Shown: positions 1-8,085, numbered from the stretch's first letter. The stretch is 64,000 nt of DNA from an uncultured Pseudomonadales bacterium (GCA_958296025.1 OY282430.1:2542001-2606000); one strand, 5' to 3'. Notes: generated from the letters alone by a model not told the origin. Numbers and translations: made by a program.

Positions 1-79
1 CGCCCGAAGCAGCCACTGCTGGGAACTCTTTTGCAAGGCGCGACTTGGCTCATCCAATCACCTTCCTGTGTTCGAGCAC

Positions 80-98
80 AATAGTGTAAGCTATCGTC
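80..98 (+). repeat. 19-bp direct repeat, copy 1
   Basis: The 19-mer aatagtgtaagctatcgtc occurs here and again at 1006-1024, each time upstream of one of the two tandem TonB-C genes, although at different distances from the start codons. It marks the duplication in this locus, either as part of the duplicated unit or as a recombination site. The next bases (about 105-160) contain short tracts (aagtgtccg, tcaaaccaaa, aaatgtccc) resembling the IS-end debris near 8240-8310. Confidence 0.6.
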
Positions 99-192
99 TG
101 TTAGAAATAAAAGTGTCCGATTTTTTGGATGTCAAACCAAAGCAGAAATGTCCCCTTTCCGGTTCCTTGGCGGCCGTCGCTGGATTCACCGG

Positions 193-234
193 GGGGCGTG
201 AACGGAGGGAGCGGAGCGACCGGAGGTCACGGCC
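193..234. repeat. Imperfect inverted repeat upstream of first TonB-C gene
   Basis: A GC-rich stretch reads gggcgtgaac at one end and gtcacggccc at the other, with purine-rich sequence between, so the arms can pair imperfectly. It lies about 50 bases upstream of the likely start at 285. It may be a transcribed hairpin or a remnant of a repeat element; no function can be assigned. Confidence 0.3.
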
Positions 235-284
235 CTGCCGCGGTGCGCTCGGTGCCGGGGCGGGCTTCCAGTTCGGGGGACGTG

Positions 285-719
285 ATGGCAACATACTTGG
301 CGGTTTTAGGCGTCATCTCCTTGGTTTTGGCACCTCTCGCCCAAGGGTCCGAGCAATGCCCGGACAAGGCCAAGGCCAAAGACCCCACTTACCTGTCCTG
401 CCAGGTGGATGCGGAACGCGTCTCCTGCAAGCCAAGCAAGCTGCTCCTGGAAACCCAGTGCCAAGACTTGGTGCTGTACCAGAAGGCGCTCCCGGAATAC
501 CCGAAAAATCAGCGCAGGAGGGGTGTGCAGGGCTGGGTGCTGGTCGGCTTTACTGTCACCGAACAGGGCGAAGTCGTCAACCCCGCTGTGGTCAACGCCC
601 AGCCGCCGCGAGTTTTCGATGCAGCCGCCTTGGCGGCGGTCAGCCTGTACAAATTTCATCCACTGACGATGCCCCTAGAGAACATCGCCATAAGGATCCG
701 TTTCTCCTTGGCGGAATAA
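285..719 (+). CDS. Secreted TonB C-terminal-domain protein, copy 1
   Basis: A 144-residue protein. A hydrophobic signal peptide (residues 1-21, cleavage after AQG) precedes a mature part with four cysteines (25, 39, 48, 59) and a TonB C-terminal fold from about residue 66, with the typical ALPEYP entry, the GWVLVGFTVTEQGEV strand and a late YKFHP motif. It lacks the proline-rich spacer of a true TonB. Such short proteins are usually annotated as energy-transducer TonB family; the exact role is unknown, and the cysteines and signal suggest a periplasmic, disulfide-bonded protein. The ATG at 285 is preferred over an upstream in-frame start at 129 because the signal peptide begins there and the duplicated copy begins at the same place. 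Its near-identical paralog follows at 1084. Confidence 0.75.
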   Translation: MATYLAVLGVISLVLAPLAQGSEQCPDKAKAKDPTYLSCQVDAERVSCKPSKLLLETQCQDLVLYQKALPEYPKNQRRRGVQGWVLVGFTVTEQGEVVNPAVVNAQPPRVFDAAALAAVSLYKFHPLTMPLENIAIRIRFSLAE

Positions 720-1083
720 GGCTATCAAAAGCAAGGAGAAAGGGAGGGTCAGTCAAGGTTCGGCGGCTCGGGGCGTCGGATGGCGAGTCGCTTTGGGCGC
801 TGGTGGCGTCGCTTGCGGCGGGCGGCGGGGTGCCCTTCGGCCCAAAGGCCCAAAACAGGCTCCCCGCCAAACTCCCCAGACGCTTCGCAGCGCCCAAGGA
901 ACGCCAAAACGCAGCCTCAACGCCCCGCCAAACAACTCCGACAGCCCAGACCGACGCCAAACGCCCTCAAAAACCACCCTCTAAATCCTTAATAGGGGAC
1001 TAGGGAATAGTGTAAGCTATCGTCATGGATGAGTCCCGGCTTGCACCCTGCCCGGGGCTGCCCAATGGGGTTCGGGGGACGTG
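720..1083. other. Intergenic stretch between the TonB-C copies
   Basis: About 360 bases with no convincing gene. Open frames exist on both strands but encode only Arg/Pro/Ala-rich low-complexity sequence with no domain. It contains the second copy of the 19-bp direct repeat (1006-1024) and the immediate upstream sequence shared with copy 1 (gttcgggggacgtgatgg). Confidence 0.5.
1006..1024 (+). repeat. 19-bp direct repeat, copy 2
   Basis: This is identical to 80-98. Here it is about 60 bases upstream of the second TonB-C gene, whereas the first copy is about 187 bases upstream of the first gene, so extra sequence was gained or lost beside one copy. Confidence 0.6.
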
Positions 1084-1521
1084 ATGGCAACATACTTGGC
1101 GGTTTTAGGCGTCATCTCCTTGGTTTTGGCACCTCTCGCCCAAGGGTCCGAGCAATGCCCGGACAAGGCCAAGGCCAAAGACCCCACTTACCTGTCCTGC
1201 CAGGTGGATGCGGAACGCGTCTCCTGCAAGCCAAGCAAGCTGCTCCTGGAAACCCAGTGCCAAGACTTGGTGCTGTACCAGAAGGCGCTCCCGGAATACC
1301 CGCAAAATCAGCGCAGGAGGGGTGTGCAGGGCTGGGTGCTGGTCGGCTTTACTGTCACCGAACAGGGCGAAGTCGTCAACCCCGCTGTGGTCAACGCCCA
1401 GCCACCGCGAGTTTTCGATGCGGCCGCCTTGAAAGCAGTCAGCGGGTACAAATTTCATCCACTGACGACGCTCCTAGAGAACGTCGGCCTGAGGATCAAC
1501 TTCTCCTTGACGGAAAATTAG
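1084..1521 (+). CDS. Secreted TonB C-terminal-domain protein, copy 2
   Basis: A 145-residue tandem paralog of the gene at 285. The first 115 or so residues, including signal peptide, four cysteines and the core of the TonB-C fold, are almost identical at DNA level. The last 30 residues differ (LKAVSGYKFHP against LAAVSLYKFHP, then a divergent tail ending SLTEN). Change is thus concentrated at the 3' end, as expected from duplication followed by local divergence or by conversion of the 5' part. An in-frame GTG at 1081 directly before the ATG is an alternative start. Function is unknown; it probably acts in the periplasm. Confidence 0.75.
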   Translation: MATYLAVLGVISLVLAPLAQGSEQCPDKAKAKDPTYLSCQVDAERVSCKPSKLLLETQCQDLVLYQKALPEYPQNQRRRGVQGWVLVGFTVTEQGEVVNPAVVNAQPPRVFDAAALKAVSGYKFHPLTTLLENVGLRINFSLTEN

Positions 1522-1630
1522 GCTATCAATGACGATGGTGGGGGAAACGGCTTGGGATAGGTGGGATAGGTGGGACGCCAAGGTGCGGGCGGAAGCCTTT
1601 GCGCAAGGCATTGAAAGGGGTGCTGTCTTC

Positions 1631-1668
1631 GAGGGGTTCCCCCTCGGGCTGCCCGGCTGAGGGCTCTC
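1631..1668. repeat. Inverted-repeat element, upstream arm
   Basis: A 38-base segment whose reverse complement recurs, imperfectly, twice just after the NYN gene (2305-2340 and 2348-2381). It contains its own small dyad, gaggggttccccctc. The gene is therefore bracketed by opposed copies of one repeat family. Confidence 0.65.
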
Positions 1669-1695
1669 CAACTTGTCCCTCAACCTTAGCTACCC

Positions 1696-2304
1696 ATGAA
1701 AACGAACTACATCCTGATTGACTACGAGAATGTGCAGCCGAAAAACTTGGCGATGATACTGGACGGTGGCAGCGACCAAGATTTCCAAGTGTTTGTGTTT
1801 GTCGGCGCAAACCAATCGAAAATTCCCATCGAGCTGGCCAAGCCGATGCAGCGCTTAGGCAGCAAGGCCAAATACATCACCATGAGCGGCAGCGGCAAGA
1901 ACGCCCTTGACTTCCATATCGCCTACTATCTTGGCGAACTGACTACCGAGGACAGCGAGGGTTTTTTTCACATCATCTCCAAAGACACCGGCTACGATCA
2001 GCTTATCAAGCACCTGGCAAGCAAGAAGCTCCATGCAAAAAGATACGCGGATATTGCCCTCATACCGTTGCTGTCTTCGGTAGGTGATGAATCACAGGAC
2101 ACACAGGTTGCCGCGGTTGTAAAAAACTTGAAGGCCCAAGGCAGCTCAAGGCCACGCAAGAAGAAGACGCTCACCAACACAATCAAATCTCTTTTTGGCA
2201 ACCAACTCGACGCCAAGAAAGTTTCCGGCCTCATCGGCGAGCTGGAAAAACAAGGTTACGTCGTCGTGGATGACAAGGAGAACGTAGCCTACCGAAAAAT
2301 GTAG
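1696..2304 (+). CDS. NYN/PIN-like domain protein with C-terminal winged-helix-like tail
   Basis: A 202-residue protein. The N-terminal 130 residues have the layout of a PIN/NYN nuclease: the DYEN motif at 9-12, acidic residues at D72 and in the SKDTGYD motif (D97, D101), with alternating hydrophobic strands. These acidic positions would form the metal site of an RNase. The last 60 residues (NQLDAKKVSGLIGELEKQGYVVVD) look like a small winged-helix module. Related proteins are usually annotated as PIN or NYN domain-containing; the substrate is unknown. It is bracketed by inverted repeats at 1631 and 2305-2381, which suggests cassette-like transfer. No strong ribosome site precedes the ATG. Confidence 0.7.
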   Translation: MKTNYILIDYENVQPKNLAMILDGGSDQDFQVFVFVGANQSKIPIELAKPMQRLGSKAKYITMSGSGKNALDFHIAYYLGELTTEDSEGFFHIISKDTGYDQLIKHLASKKLHAKRYADIALIPLLSSVGDESQDTQVAAVVKNLKAQGSSRPRKKKTLTNTIKSLFGNQLDAKKVSGLIGELEKQGYVVVDDKENVAYRKM

Positions 2305-2381
2305 GAGCCTTCAGCCGGGGAGCGCGAGGGGGAACCCCTCGAAAAAAGAGCCCTCAGCCGGGAAGCCCGAGGAGAAACCCC
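2305..2381. repeat. Inverted-repeat element, two downstream arms
   Basis: Two consecutive copies (2305-2340 and 2348-2381) share the pattern gagccttcagccggg / gagccctcagccggg followed by a purine-rich tail and acccc. Both are in inverse orientation to 1631-1668. The first begins directly after the stop codon of the NYN gene and could also act as a transcription terminator. Confidence 0.65.
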
Positions 2382-2446
2382 ATGCTCGTCGAGTTGGTTT
2401 TCAAGGAGATTGCGGCTATGCTTTTTTTGTCTGGAGGAATACCCAT

Positions 2447-2824
2447 ATGGCACTAGCACCAGGCCCAATGCAGGTGATCCACAATTTCTTTACAACGAAG
2501 GCGCAAGTGCTCGACGACATAAAGAAACAAGATCTGTGGCCGACCACCTATGTATCCGACCGCATGGCGGAACTGCCGTTGCACTGGCACGACGTGGATA
2601 ACTGCGGATACGTGCTCGCCGGCAACAGTTATGTGTTGGACGAACAGGGCCGAAGGGTACCCCTCGGTCCAGGGGACAAGCTCGTCATTCCCGCCGGCGC
2701 TTTGCATGCGGAGGGAGAGGTTACGGAGCGGATGGTTTACATCGTGGGAATACCGGAGCCGGCGAATTTGTTTGAAAGACTCACCTTGCTGGACCCCGCC
2801 GACCGGCCAGATACCTCAACCTGA
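2447..2824 (+). CDS. Single-domain cupin protein
   Basis: A 125-residue cupin. The first metal motif is LPLHWHDVD (H46, H48) and the second lies around residues 75-90 in GPGDKLVIPAGALHAEG (H87). The fold suggests a small metal-binding dioxygenase, isomerase or sensory cupin; sequence alone does not give the substrate. The start is well supported by a ggagg site ten bases upstream of the ATG. It converges with the 2-hydroxyacid dehydrogenase on the other strand, about 110 bases away. Confidence 0.8.
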   Translation: MALAPGPMQVIHNFFTTKAQVLDDIKKQDLWPTTYVSDRMAELPLHWHDVDNCGYVLAGNSYVLDEQGRRVPLGPGDKLVIPAGALHAEGEVTERMVYIVGIPEPANLFERLTLLDPADRPDTST

Positions 2825-2935
2825 AAGTTTTGGGCCGGGCGTCCGTCGGGCGGCAGAGGCCGCCTCCCCCTCTTGGGCAACAGCATTCCCGCAGCGGACA
2901 AAATTTCCCACCAAGGCCGGCGACGGAAGCGTGCC

Positions 2936-3904
2936 TCAATGGCATAAATCCCGCGGCGCCTTACCGGCAAAGAACGCCTTGAGGTTCTCCAGCGCTCGGA
3001 AGCCCATCGCCTCCCTGGTGGCTTCGGTGGCGCTGCCGAGATGGGGCAGCAGCACCACATTGGGCAGACGCAGCAGTGCTTCCGAGACTTGCGGCTCCGC
3101 CGCATAGACATCAAGGCCGGCGCCGGCGATGGCACTGCTGCTTAGGGCGTCCGCCAATGCCTGTTCGTCCACCACGCCGCCACGAGAGGTGTTGATGAGG
3201 TGGGCGGTGGGTCGCATCAGGGCCAACCTGGCCACATTCAGCAGATGATGGCTTTCCGCGTTGGCGGGGCAGTGCAGGGAGAGAAAATCAACTTCGGGAA
3301 GCAGCGCTTCAAGGCTGTCGATCTGCTCGGCCGGCAAACCCCCAAGCACCGAGACCGGCACGGGGCTTCGGCTGAAGCACAGGATGCGCATGCCGAAGCC
3401 ATGATGGGCGCGACGGGCCAAGGCGATGCCGATGCGGCCCATGCCAACGATGCCGAGGGTCTGGCCCCACACGCGGGCACCGAGCATCTCGGTGGGGCGC
3501 CAGCCGCGCCACTGGCCGCCACGCAGCATCCGCTCGCCCTCCCCGGCCCGTCGCGCCGACATCAGGATGAGCGCCATGGCCAAGTCCGCCGTGCATTCGG
3601 TCAGCACGTCCGGCGTGTTGGTGACCGCGACACCCTTGGCGCGGGCGACGGCGAGGTCGATGTGGTTAACCCCCACGCCGAAATTGGCGATGATCCGGCA
3701 GCGGGGCGCGTCGGGAAACACAGCGGCTGGAATGTGGTCGCTGACCGTGGCGCAAAGAGCATCGGCCTCGGCCAGCGCCGTCCGCAGTTCGTCACCGGAA
3801 AAGGGCTGGTCGTCGGCGTTGCAGCGCACCTCAAAGGCGGAGCGCATGGCTGCCTCCACCTTCTCCGGCCAGCGGCGCGTGACGATAACCACTGGGGTTG
3901 CCAC
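2936..3904 (-). CDS. D-isomer-specific 2-hydroxyacid dehydrogenase
   Basis: About 322 residues, the normal length for the family. It has the Rossmann motif GIVGMGRIG, the substrate-loop arginine region INTSRGGVVDE, and the catalytic histidine in LLPHLGSATE. It reduces a 2-keto acid with NAD(P)H; glyoxylate or hydroxypyruvate reductase is the most likely type. A longer open frame extends upstream inside the acyl-CoA dehydrogenase gene, but homology begins at VVIVTRR. The GTG at 3904 is chosen because it lies just after the stop codon of the upstream gene (3910), suggesting an operon; a second GTG at 3892 is possible. Confidence 0.8.
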   Translation of the reverse strand: MATPVVIVTRRWPEKVEAAMRSAFEVRCNADDQPFSGDELRTALAEADALCATVSDHIPAAVFPDAPRCRIIANFGVGVNHIDLAVARAKGVAVTNTPDVLTECTADLAMALILMSARRAGEGERMLRGGQWRGWRPTEMLGARVWGQTLGIVGMGRIGIALARRAHHGFGMRILCFSRSPVPVSVLGGLPAEQIDSLEALLPEVDFLSLHCPANAESHHLLNVARLALMRPTAHLINTSRGGVVDEQALADALSSSAIAGAGLDVYAAEPQVSEALLRLPNVVLLPHLGSATEATREAMGFRALENLKAFFAGKAPRDLCH

Positions 3905-3909
3905 AACCT

Positions 3910-5112
3910 TTACAGCCCCAGCACCACCTTGGCGATGATGTTCTTCTGCACCTCCGTGGCACCGCCGAAGATGGAGGCGGCGCGGGAATTGAGGTAGCGC
4001 GGCGTCACCGTCTCCGCATGATGCGGCCCCACCCAGGGTTCGTTGTGGCCGTTCATGGAGATCAGGTTGGCGTGCGGCATGGCGTAGTGGCTCACCGCCT
4101 CCAGCTTGAGTTCGTTGATGGCTTGGTCGATCTCCGCCGTGTTGTTTTTCGCCAGCGAGGAGCCCGGCCCCGGCGACTCCCCTTGGGACAGGCGGGCCAA
4201 GGTGACCAGTTCCGCGAACTGCAGCGCCTCGATGCGGATGTCCAAGGCGCTGACCCGAGCGCGGAAGCCAGAGGACGCCCACAGGAGCGCGGCGCCGTCC
4301 GTCTCGGTCTGGGCGATGGCCCGGAGATGGTCGATGGACACCCGCAGCCGTGCCGCCGCCCCGCCGCCGCCCCGCTCGAATTCCAGAAGGTACTTGGCGA
4401 CGTTCCAGCCGTCGTGCTCCGGCCCCACCCGATTGGCCTGGGACACCCGCACATCGTCAAAAAACACTTGGTTGACCTCGTGGTCGGCGGCGAGCGTGAT
4501 GATCGGCGCCACCCGCACCCCCGGCGTGGCCATGGGAATCAGCAGAAAGGTGATGCCGTGCTGGGGCCGCCCAGAACTGTCCGTGCGCACCAAGCAGAAG
4601 ATGTGGTCGGCAAATTGGGCGTGGGTGGTCCAGATTTTCGACCCGTTGACGATGTAGTCGTCGCCGTCCTGCACCGCCGCAGTCTTCAGGCTGGAGAGGT
4701 CGGACCCCGCCCCCGGCTCCGAGTAGCCTTGGCACCAATAATGCTCCCCCGACAGCATCTTCGGCAGGTAGTGGGCTTTCTGCCGCTCGGTGCCGTACTT
4801 GAACAGCACCGGCGCCAACATCCGCAGCCCCAGCGGAATCAGGCCGGGCGCCCCGGCACGGGCGAGTTCCTCGCCGAAGATGTACTTCTTCGTCGCTCCC
4901 CAGCCGGTGCCGCCGTGCTCCACCGGCCAAGACGGCACCGCCCAGCCCCGCTCCACCAAAACGCCCTGCCACCGCATGGCGAGGTCCTTGTCGGCAAAGA
5001 CGGTGGTGACGCGCGCCGCCGCCTGGCGCATCCCGTCGGTCAGCTTGGCCTGCAGAAATGCCTGCACCTCGGCGCGAAAAGCCTCGTCCTCGGCGCTGAA
5101 GGTGAAATCCAT
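3910..5112 (-). CDS. Acyl-CoA dehydrogenase family protein
   Basis: A 400-residue flavoprotein. An N-terminal helical domain (EDEAFRAEVQAFL) is followed by the middle beta domain with the family signature GYSEPGAGSDLSSL and the segment NGSKIWTTHAQFADH, then a C-terminal helical domain ending with a flavin-contact motif in FGGATEVQKNIIAK. It introduces a double bond into an acyl-CoA, passing electrons to ETF. The sequence resembles the large-subunit type used for unusual or side-chain acyl-CoAs, so the substrate is uncertain. It lies immediately upstream of the 2-hydroxyacid dehydrogenase on the same strand and diverges from the ABM-domain gene. Confidence 0.85.
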   Translation of the reverse strand: MDFTFSAEDEAFRAEVQAFLQAKLTDGMRQAAARVTTVFADKDLAMRWQGVLVERGWAVPSWPVEHGGTGWGATKKYIFGEELARAGAPGLIPLGLRMLAPVLFKYGTERQKAHYLPKMLSGEHYWCQGYSEPGAGSDLSSLKTAAVQDGDDYIVNGSKIWTTHAQFADHIFCLVRTDSSGRPQHGITFLLIPMATPGVRVAPIITLAADHEVNQVFFDDVRVSQANRVGPEHDGWNVAKYLLEFERGGGGAAARLRVSIDHLRAIAQTETDGAALLWASSGFRARVSALDIRIEALQFAELVTLARLSQGESPGPGSSLAKNNTAEIDQAINELKLEAVSHYAMPHANLISMNGHNEPWVGPHHAETVTPRYLNSRAASIFGGATEVQKNIIAKVVLGL

Positions 5113-5209
5113 GCGTTTGGCGGCCCCCCATTGATTGCAAACGGAACTTGCCCCATATTTGCCGATTCAGCGCCAACTTTGCAATCCATCGGAGGGAGGC
5201 TTTCCGCAC

Positions 5210-5563
5210 ATGACCAGAATCATTATCTCCGGCACCATCGACATGCCGCCCGAAAACGTGGCCCCGGCCTTGCAGGCGGGGCGGCCCCTGATCGACGGCG
5301 CCCTCACCGAGGAGGGCTGCTTGGACTACGACTGGTGCCCAGACCCGCGCATTCCCGGCCGCATCCGGGTGTTTGAGCGTTGGGAGAGCGAAGCGACGCT
5401 AAAAGCCCACTTCGAGTGCGAGTGGTACTTGAACATGCGGGACAACATCGGTTCCTTCGGCATCACCGGCACCGAGATTTACAAGTACCGGGTGGACCTC
5501 ATGGAGCCGGTCTATGACGAAACCATGACCCCCCGGGCGGATTTCTTCACCGCCAAGGACTAG
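5210..5563 (+). CDS. Antibiotic-biosynthesis-monooxygenase (ABM) fold protein
   Basis: A 117-residue dimeric alpha-beta barrel type protein. Family traits are the opening strand MTRIIISGTID, the helix leading to LTEEGCLDYDWCPDP, the central strand IRVFERWESEATLKAHFE, and a last strand TGTEIYKYRV. Members are quinol monooxygenases, heme-degrading enzymes or C-C bond enzymes; no catalytic specificity can be read. The ATG at 5210 is chosen because an excellent ggaggg site lies about 13 bases upstream. It is divergent from the acyl-CoA dehydrogenase and convergent with the ferredoxin. Confidence 0.75.
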   Translation: MTRIIISGTIDMPPENVAPALQAGRPLIDGALTEEGCLDYDWCPDPRIPGRIRVFERWESEATLKAHFECEWYLNMRDNIGSFGITGTEIYKYRVDLMEPVYDETMTPRADFFTAKD

Positions 5564-5607
5564 CCCGCCCTTAGCGCAAGCCATCGGCCGGCCCGCCAGT
5601 CCGCCGG

Positions 5608-5928
5608 CTAAAACTGGGATTCGGGCAAACGCACCACCAACCCATCAAGTGCGTCGGTTAAGGTGATCTGGCAGGAGAGGCGGCTGTTCGGCTTGGGTTC
5701 GACTGCGCACTCGAGCATCTCCTGCTCCACATCCGATGGCTCATCGAGCTTGTGCAGCCACGCCTCATCGACATAGCAATGGCAGGTGGCGCAGGAACAG
5801 CAACCGCCGCATTCGGCGACAATGCCCTCGATCAGGTTCTCCGTGGCACCCTGCATGACCGAGCGACCGGTCTCCACCTGCACCTCAAAGACGGCGCCTT
5901 CATGGTCGATGTAGGTCACCAACGGCAT
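5608..5928 (-). CDS. [2Fe-2S] ferredoxin, adrenodoxin/putidaredoxin type
   Basis: A 106-residue ferredoxin. The cluster loop reads AECGGCCSCATCHCYV, giving the C-x5-C-x2-C arrangement, with the distal cysteine in RLSCQITL near residue 86. The extra cysteines in the loop are unusual. Such ferredoxins feed P450s and Rieske-type oxygenases or serve iron-sulfur assembly. No P450 or ferredoxin reductase is visible nearby. Upstream, a small reading frame ended one base before this ATG but is now split by an insertion sequence, so part of the original leader has been displaced by more than 2 kb. Confidence 0.85.
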   Translation of the reverse strand: MPLVTYIDHEGAVFEVQVETGRSVMQGATENLIEGIVAECGGCCSCATCHCYVDEAWLHKLDEPSDVEQEMLECAVEPKPNSRLSCQITLTDALDGLVVRLPESQF

Positions 5929-5929
5929 T

Positions 5930-6010
5930 TCAAGCCCCCTTAGACTTCCTCAGATGCATCATCAGGCCCATGAATCCCCCCATAAAGCCACTGACCAAAC
6001 CACTAACGCC
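5930..6010 (-). pseudogene. Small Gly-rich membrane-like ORF, 3' part, split by IS
   Basis: If the insertion sequence and one copy of its 9-bp target duplication are removed, a 52-codon frame is restored on this strand: GTG at 8230 down to 8153, continuing at 6010 down to the TGA at 5930-5932. The protein would contain a glycine-rich hydrophobic stretch (SGLVSGFMGGFMGLMMHL) and a basic tail. The stop is one base from the ferredoxin ATG. No family was recognised, and the start is a guess, so this may be a chance frame. Confidence 0.35.
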
Positions 6011-6106
6011 ATTGCTGAGCAGCAGTTCTCATTTTGGGTGTTGTTCGCGGCTCCGGTCGAGTTCGTGGTGTTCGGTTGATGTCGGGTTGGGAGTGGGACG
6101 CGGAGT

Positions 6107-7396
6107 TCAGGGCGGCTGGGCGGCGGTACCGCCGGTAGCGAGCAGTGACAGGAGGTTGTTCCAGTCGGGGAACAGCCGGTATTCGGTGACGGTTCGCAGG
6201 TGTTCGAACAATCGGCGCCGGGTGCCGAGGCGCCGGCGGGCGCTCTGCCAGAGCGTCTCGGCGAGTTCGCAGGCGCTGTGGAGCGAGAAGGCGAGCAGGT
6301 TGAGGACGACCAGCACGCCGGCGAGGGTGTCGTTGCCGTGGCCGAAGTTGTGTTTGAGGTGGTAACCGTGCTGCTTGAGGACGTTGAAGGTCTCGTTCTC
6401 GATCTTCCATCGGGCGCGGGCGCAGTCGGCGAGTTCGGCGACGTTGTCGCGGTCGACGTCGAGGCTGGTGACGAAGGTGCCGCGGTGGGTGACGGTGCCG
6501 TCGGGTCGCGCGCTGGTGATCTCGAGCCAGTTGACGCGCAGGGCGTCGTCGCCGTCGCGGATGGGCAGGTCGGTCATCCACCGGTAGCGGTGGATGCGCC
6601 GGCGGGCGCCGGCGCCGGCGGTGGCGCGGCGGGTGGGCGGGCGGATGCCGTCGAGGTGCTCGCAGAGGGTCTTGTGGCTGGCCGGCTTGGCGGTGAGCAG
6701 GAAGTCGCCGCCGCTGTCGAGCATCGCCCGGCAGACGGGCTGGCAGGCGTACAGGTCGTCGCCCAGGTAGACGGGGCGCAGTGGCGCGCAGCGGGTTCCG
6801 TGGCGTTGCAGCCAGCGCTTGGCCGCCTCGCGTTCGCAGTCCTGCTTGGCGGCGCCGTCGCGGGGCGCCACGAACTCCGGGGGCAGCGGCAGCGTGCGGG
6901 CGTGGCCGGGCGCCACCAGGGTGGCGGCCAGCATCTGGTGGAAGTGCTCCGTGGCGCCGTCGCTGCGCTTGCGGGTCGCGCAGTGCGGGCAGTGGATGCT
7001 GCGCGAGCGGAAGAACTCCGTGCCGTCCAGGGCGACGAGCAGCCGGCCGTCCAGGCGGCGCATGGATGCCAGGGCGCCGTGCGCGTCGAGGTCCGCGGCG
7101 ATGGCGTGGAACTCGTCGTCGAAGTGCGCCGTCGGCACGCCGTCGAGCAGTTGCCGGATGTGGTTGTCGCAGGGGATGCGGGCCAGGCCGAACAGCGTGT
7201 GCGCGTTGGACCGCGTGCGTCCCTCGGCCAGCGCGCGCTGATGCGCCAGGAACGACGGCGACTGCATGAAGAACACCGACAGCGCCGCCATGGCGACGTC
7301 CGCCATGGCGTACCGGCGGTTGCGGCCGCGACGCGGGTCCGGCAGCCCGGCGAAGCACGCCCGGAGCCGTTCCAGATGGCCGCCGAGGAGCTTCAC
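6107..7396 (-). CDS. DDE transposase, IS4-like superfamily
   Basis: A 429-residue transposase. The N-terminal segment (LPDPRRGRNRRYAMADVAM) resembles the DNA-binding/associated domain of IS4-superfamily enzymes. The catalytic core shows LVALDGTEFF (first Asp), YLGDDLYACQ (second Asp) and the glutamate in RWKIENETFNVLKQHG. The first GTG after the methyltransferase homology, at 7396, overlaps the methyltransferase stop as GTGA, which implies translational coupling. The gene sits between perfect terminal repeats with an uninterrupted frame, so the enzyme is probably functional. The exact IS family was not determined. Confidence 0.88.
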   Translation of the reverse strand: MKLLGGHLERLRACFAGLPDPRRGRNRRYAMADVAMAALSVFFMQSPSFLAHQRALAEGRTRSNAHTLFGLARIPCDNHIRQLLDGVPTAHFDDEFHAIAADLDAHGALASMRRLDGRLLVALDGTEFFRSRSIHCPHCATRKRSDGATEHFHQMLAATLVAPGHARTLPLPPEFVAPRDGAAKQDCEREAAKRWLQRHGTRCAPLRPVYLGDDLYACQPVCRAMLDSGGDFLLTAKPASHKTLCEHLDGIRPPTRRATAGAGARRRIHRYRWMTDLPIRDGDDALRVNWLEITSARPDGTVTHRGTFVTSLDVDRDNVAELADCARARWKIENETFNVLKQHGYHLKHNFGHGNDTLAGVLVVLNLLAFSLHSACELAETLWQSARRRLGTRRRLFEHLRTVTEYRLFPDWNNLLSLLATGGTAAQPP

Positions 7397-8085
7397 GGCG
7401 GCGCCTGCGCTTCCACTGCCATGACCGCGGCCAGCACCGCCAGGCGCTCCGCCGGAGGCATCGCCCGGTAGCGCCGGCCCCAGCTCGCCGCCTTGCGCTT
7501 GACCGTCTGCCGGTGCGTGAAGTCCCGCCCCGCGCACGACGCCCAGTGCACCCGGTCCGGTTCGAAGTTGAACCACACCTTCTCGGTGACCACGCCCGCC
7601 TGGTTCATCACCTGCAGCGCCACGCTGCGCCAACCGCAAAGCAGCTCGTCGTAGAGCGCCGACGGGTACCCCGACACCATCACCGCGCACGGCAGCCCCT
7701 TGAGCAGTTCCAGCAGCGCCGCGTGGTCCGCGTCCCCGTAGTCGTGCCGGTAACGGCGCCCGGACTTGCGCGCCGCGCGCAGGTACGGCGGGTCGCTGTA
7801 GACCAGCTCCGAACCGTCGAACGCGAAATCGGCCAGATACCCGTGGCAGTCCGCGTTGACCAGTTCCACCGCATGGCCGCACTCGAATGACGACAGCGCC
7901 CGCGCGTCCAGGTCGATCCCGATGTTGCGCAGCGCCGCCGGCTTGCGCTTCATCACCGCGCCCCCGCCCAAGTGCGTCTCAATGTACACCGCGTGCGGCG
8001 GCATCAGCGCGACCAGCGCCTGCCACAGCCCCGACGACGCCTTCGATCCGAACCACGGGTTGCCCATGGCCCGCACCATAGGCAC
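7393..8085 (-). CDS. D12-class N6-adenine DNA methyltransferase carried by the IS
   Basis: A 230-residue Dam-like enzyme. Motif I is a variant (ETHLGGGAVMKRK, residues 36-48) and motif IV is DPPY at 98-101; the order and length fit D12-class methyltransferases. It transfers a methyl group from S-adenosylmethionine to adenine N6. It lies first in the IS operon and overlaps the transposase by four bases. Methylation could tune transposition, as Dam does for IS10 and Tn5, or protect the element from restriction; both are inferences. Possible starts are GTG 8085, ATG 8079 and ATG 8067. Confidence 0.85.
   Translation of the reverse strand: MPMVRAMGNPWFGSKASSGLWQALVALMPPHAVYIETHLGGGAVMKRKPAALRNIGIDLDARALSSFECGHAVELVNADCHGYLADFAFDGSELVYSDPPYLRAARKSGRRYRHDYGDADHAALLELLKGLPCAVMVSGYPSALYDELLCGWRSVALQVMNQAGVVTEKVWFNFEPDRVHWASCAGRDFTHRQTVKRKAASWGRRYRAMPPAERLAVLAAVMAVEAQAPP

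Noticed and set aside
129-284. N-terminal extension of the first TonB-C protein
   Set aside because: The duplicated copy starts at the equivalent of 285, and the signal peptide would be internal if the upstream start were used.
780-992. Small Arg/Pro-rich ORFs in the gap between the TonB-C genes
   Set aside because: No ribosome site, no domain, and comparable frames exist on both strands.
3898-5376. 492-codon plus-strand frame opposite the acyl-CoA dehydrogenase
   Set aside because: It is rich in Arg, Gly, Pro and His without domain structure; the minus-strand gene is clearly the real one.
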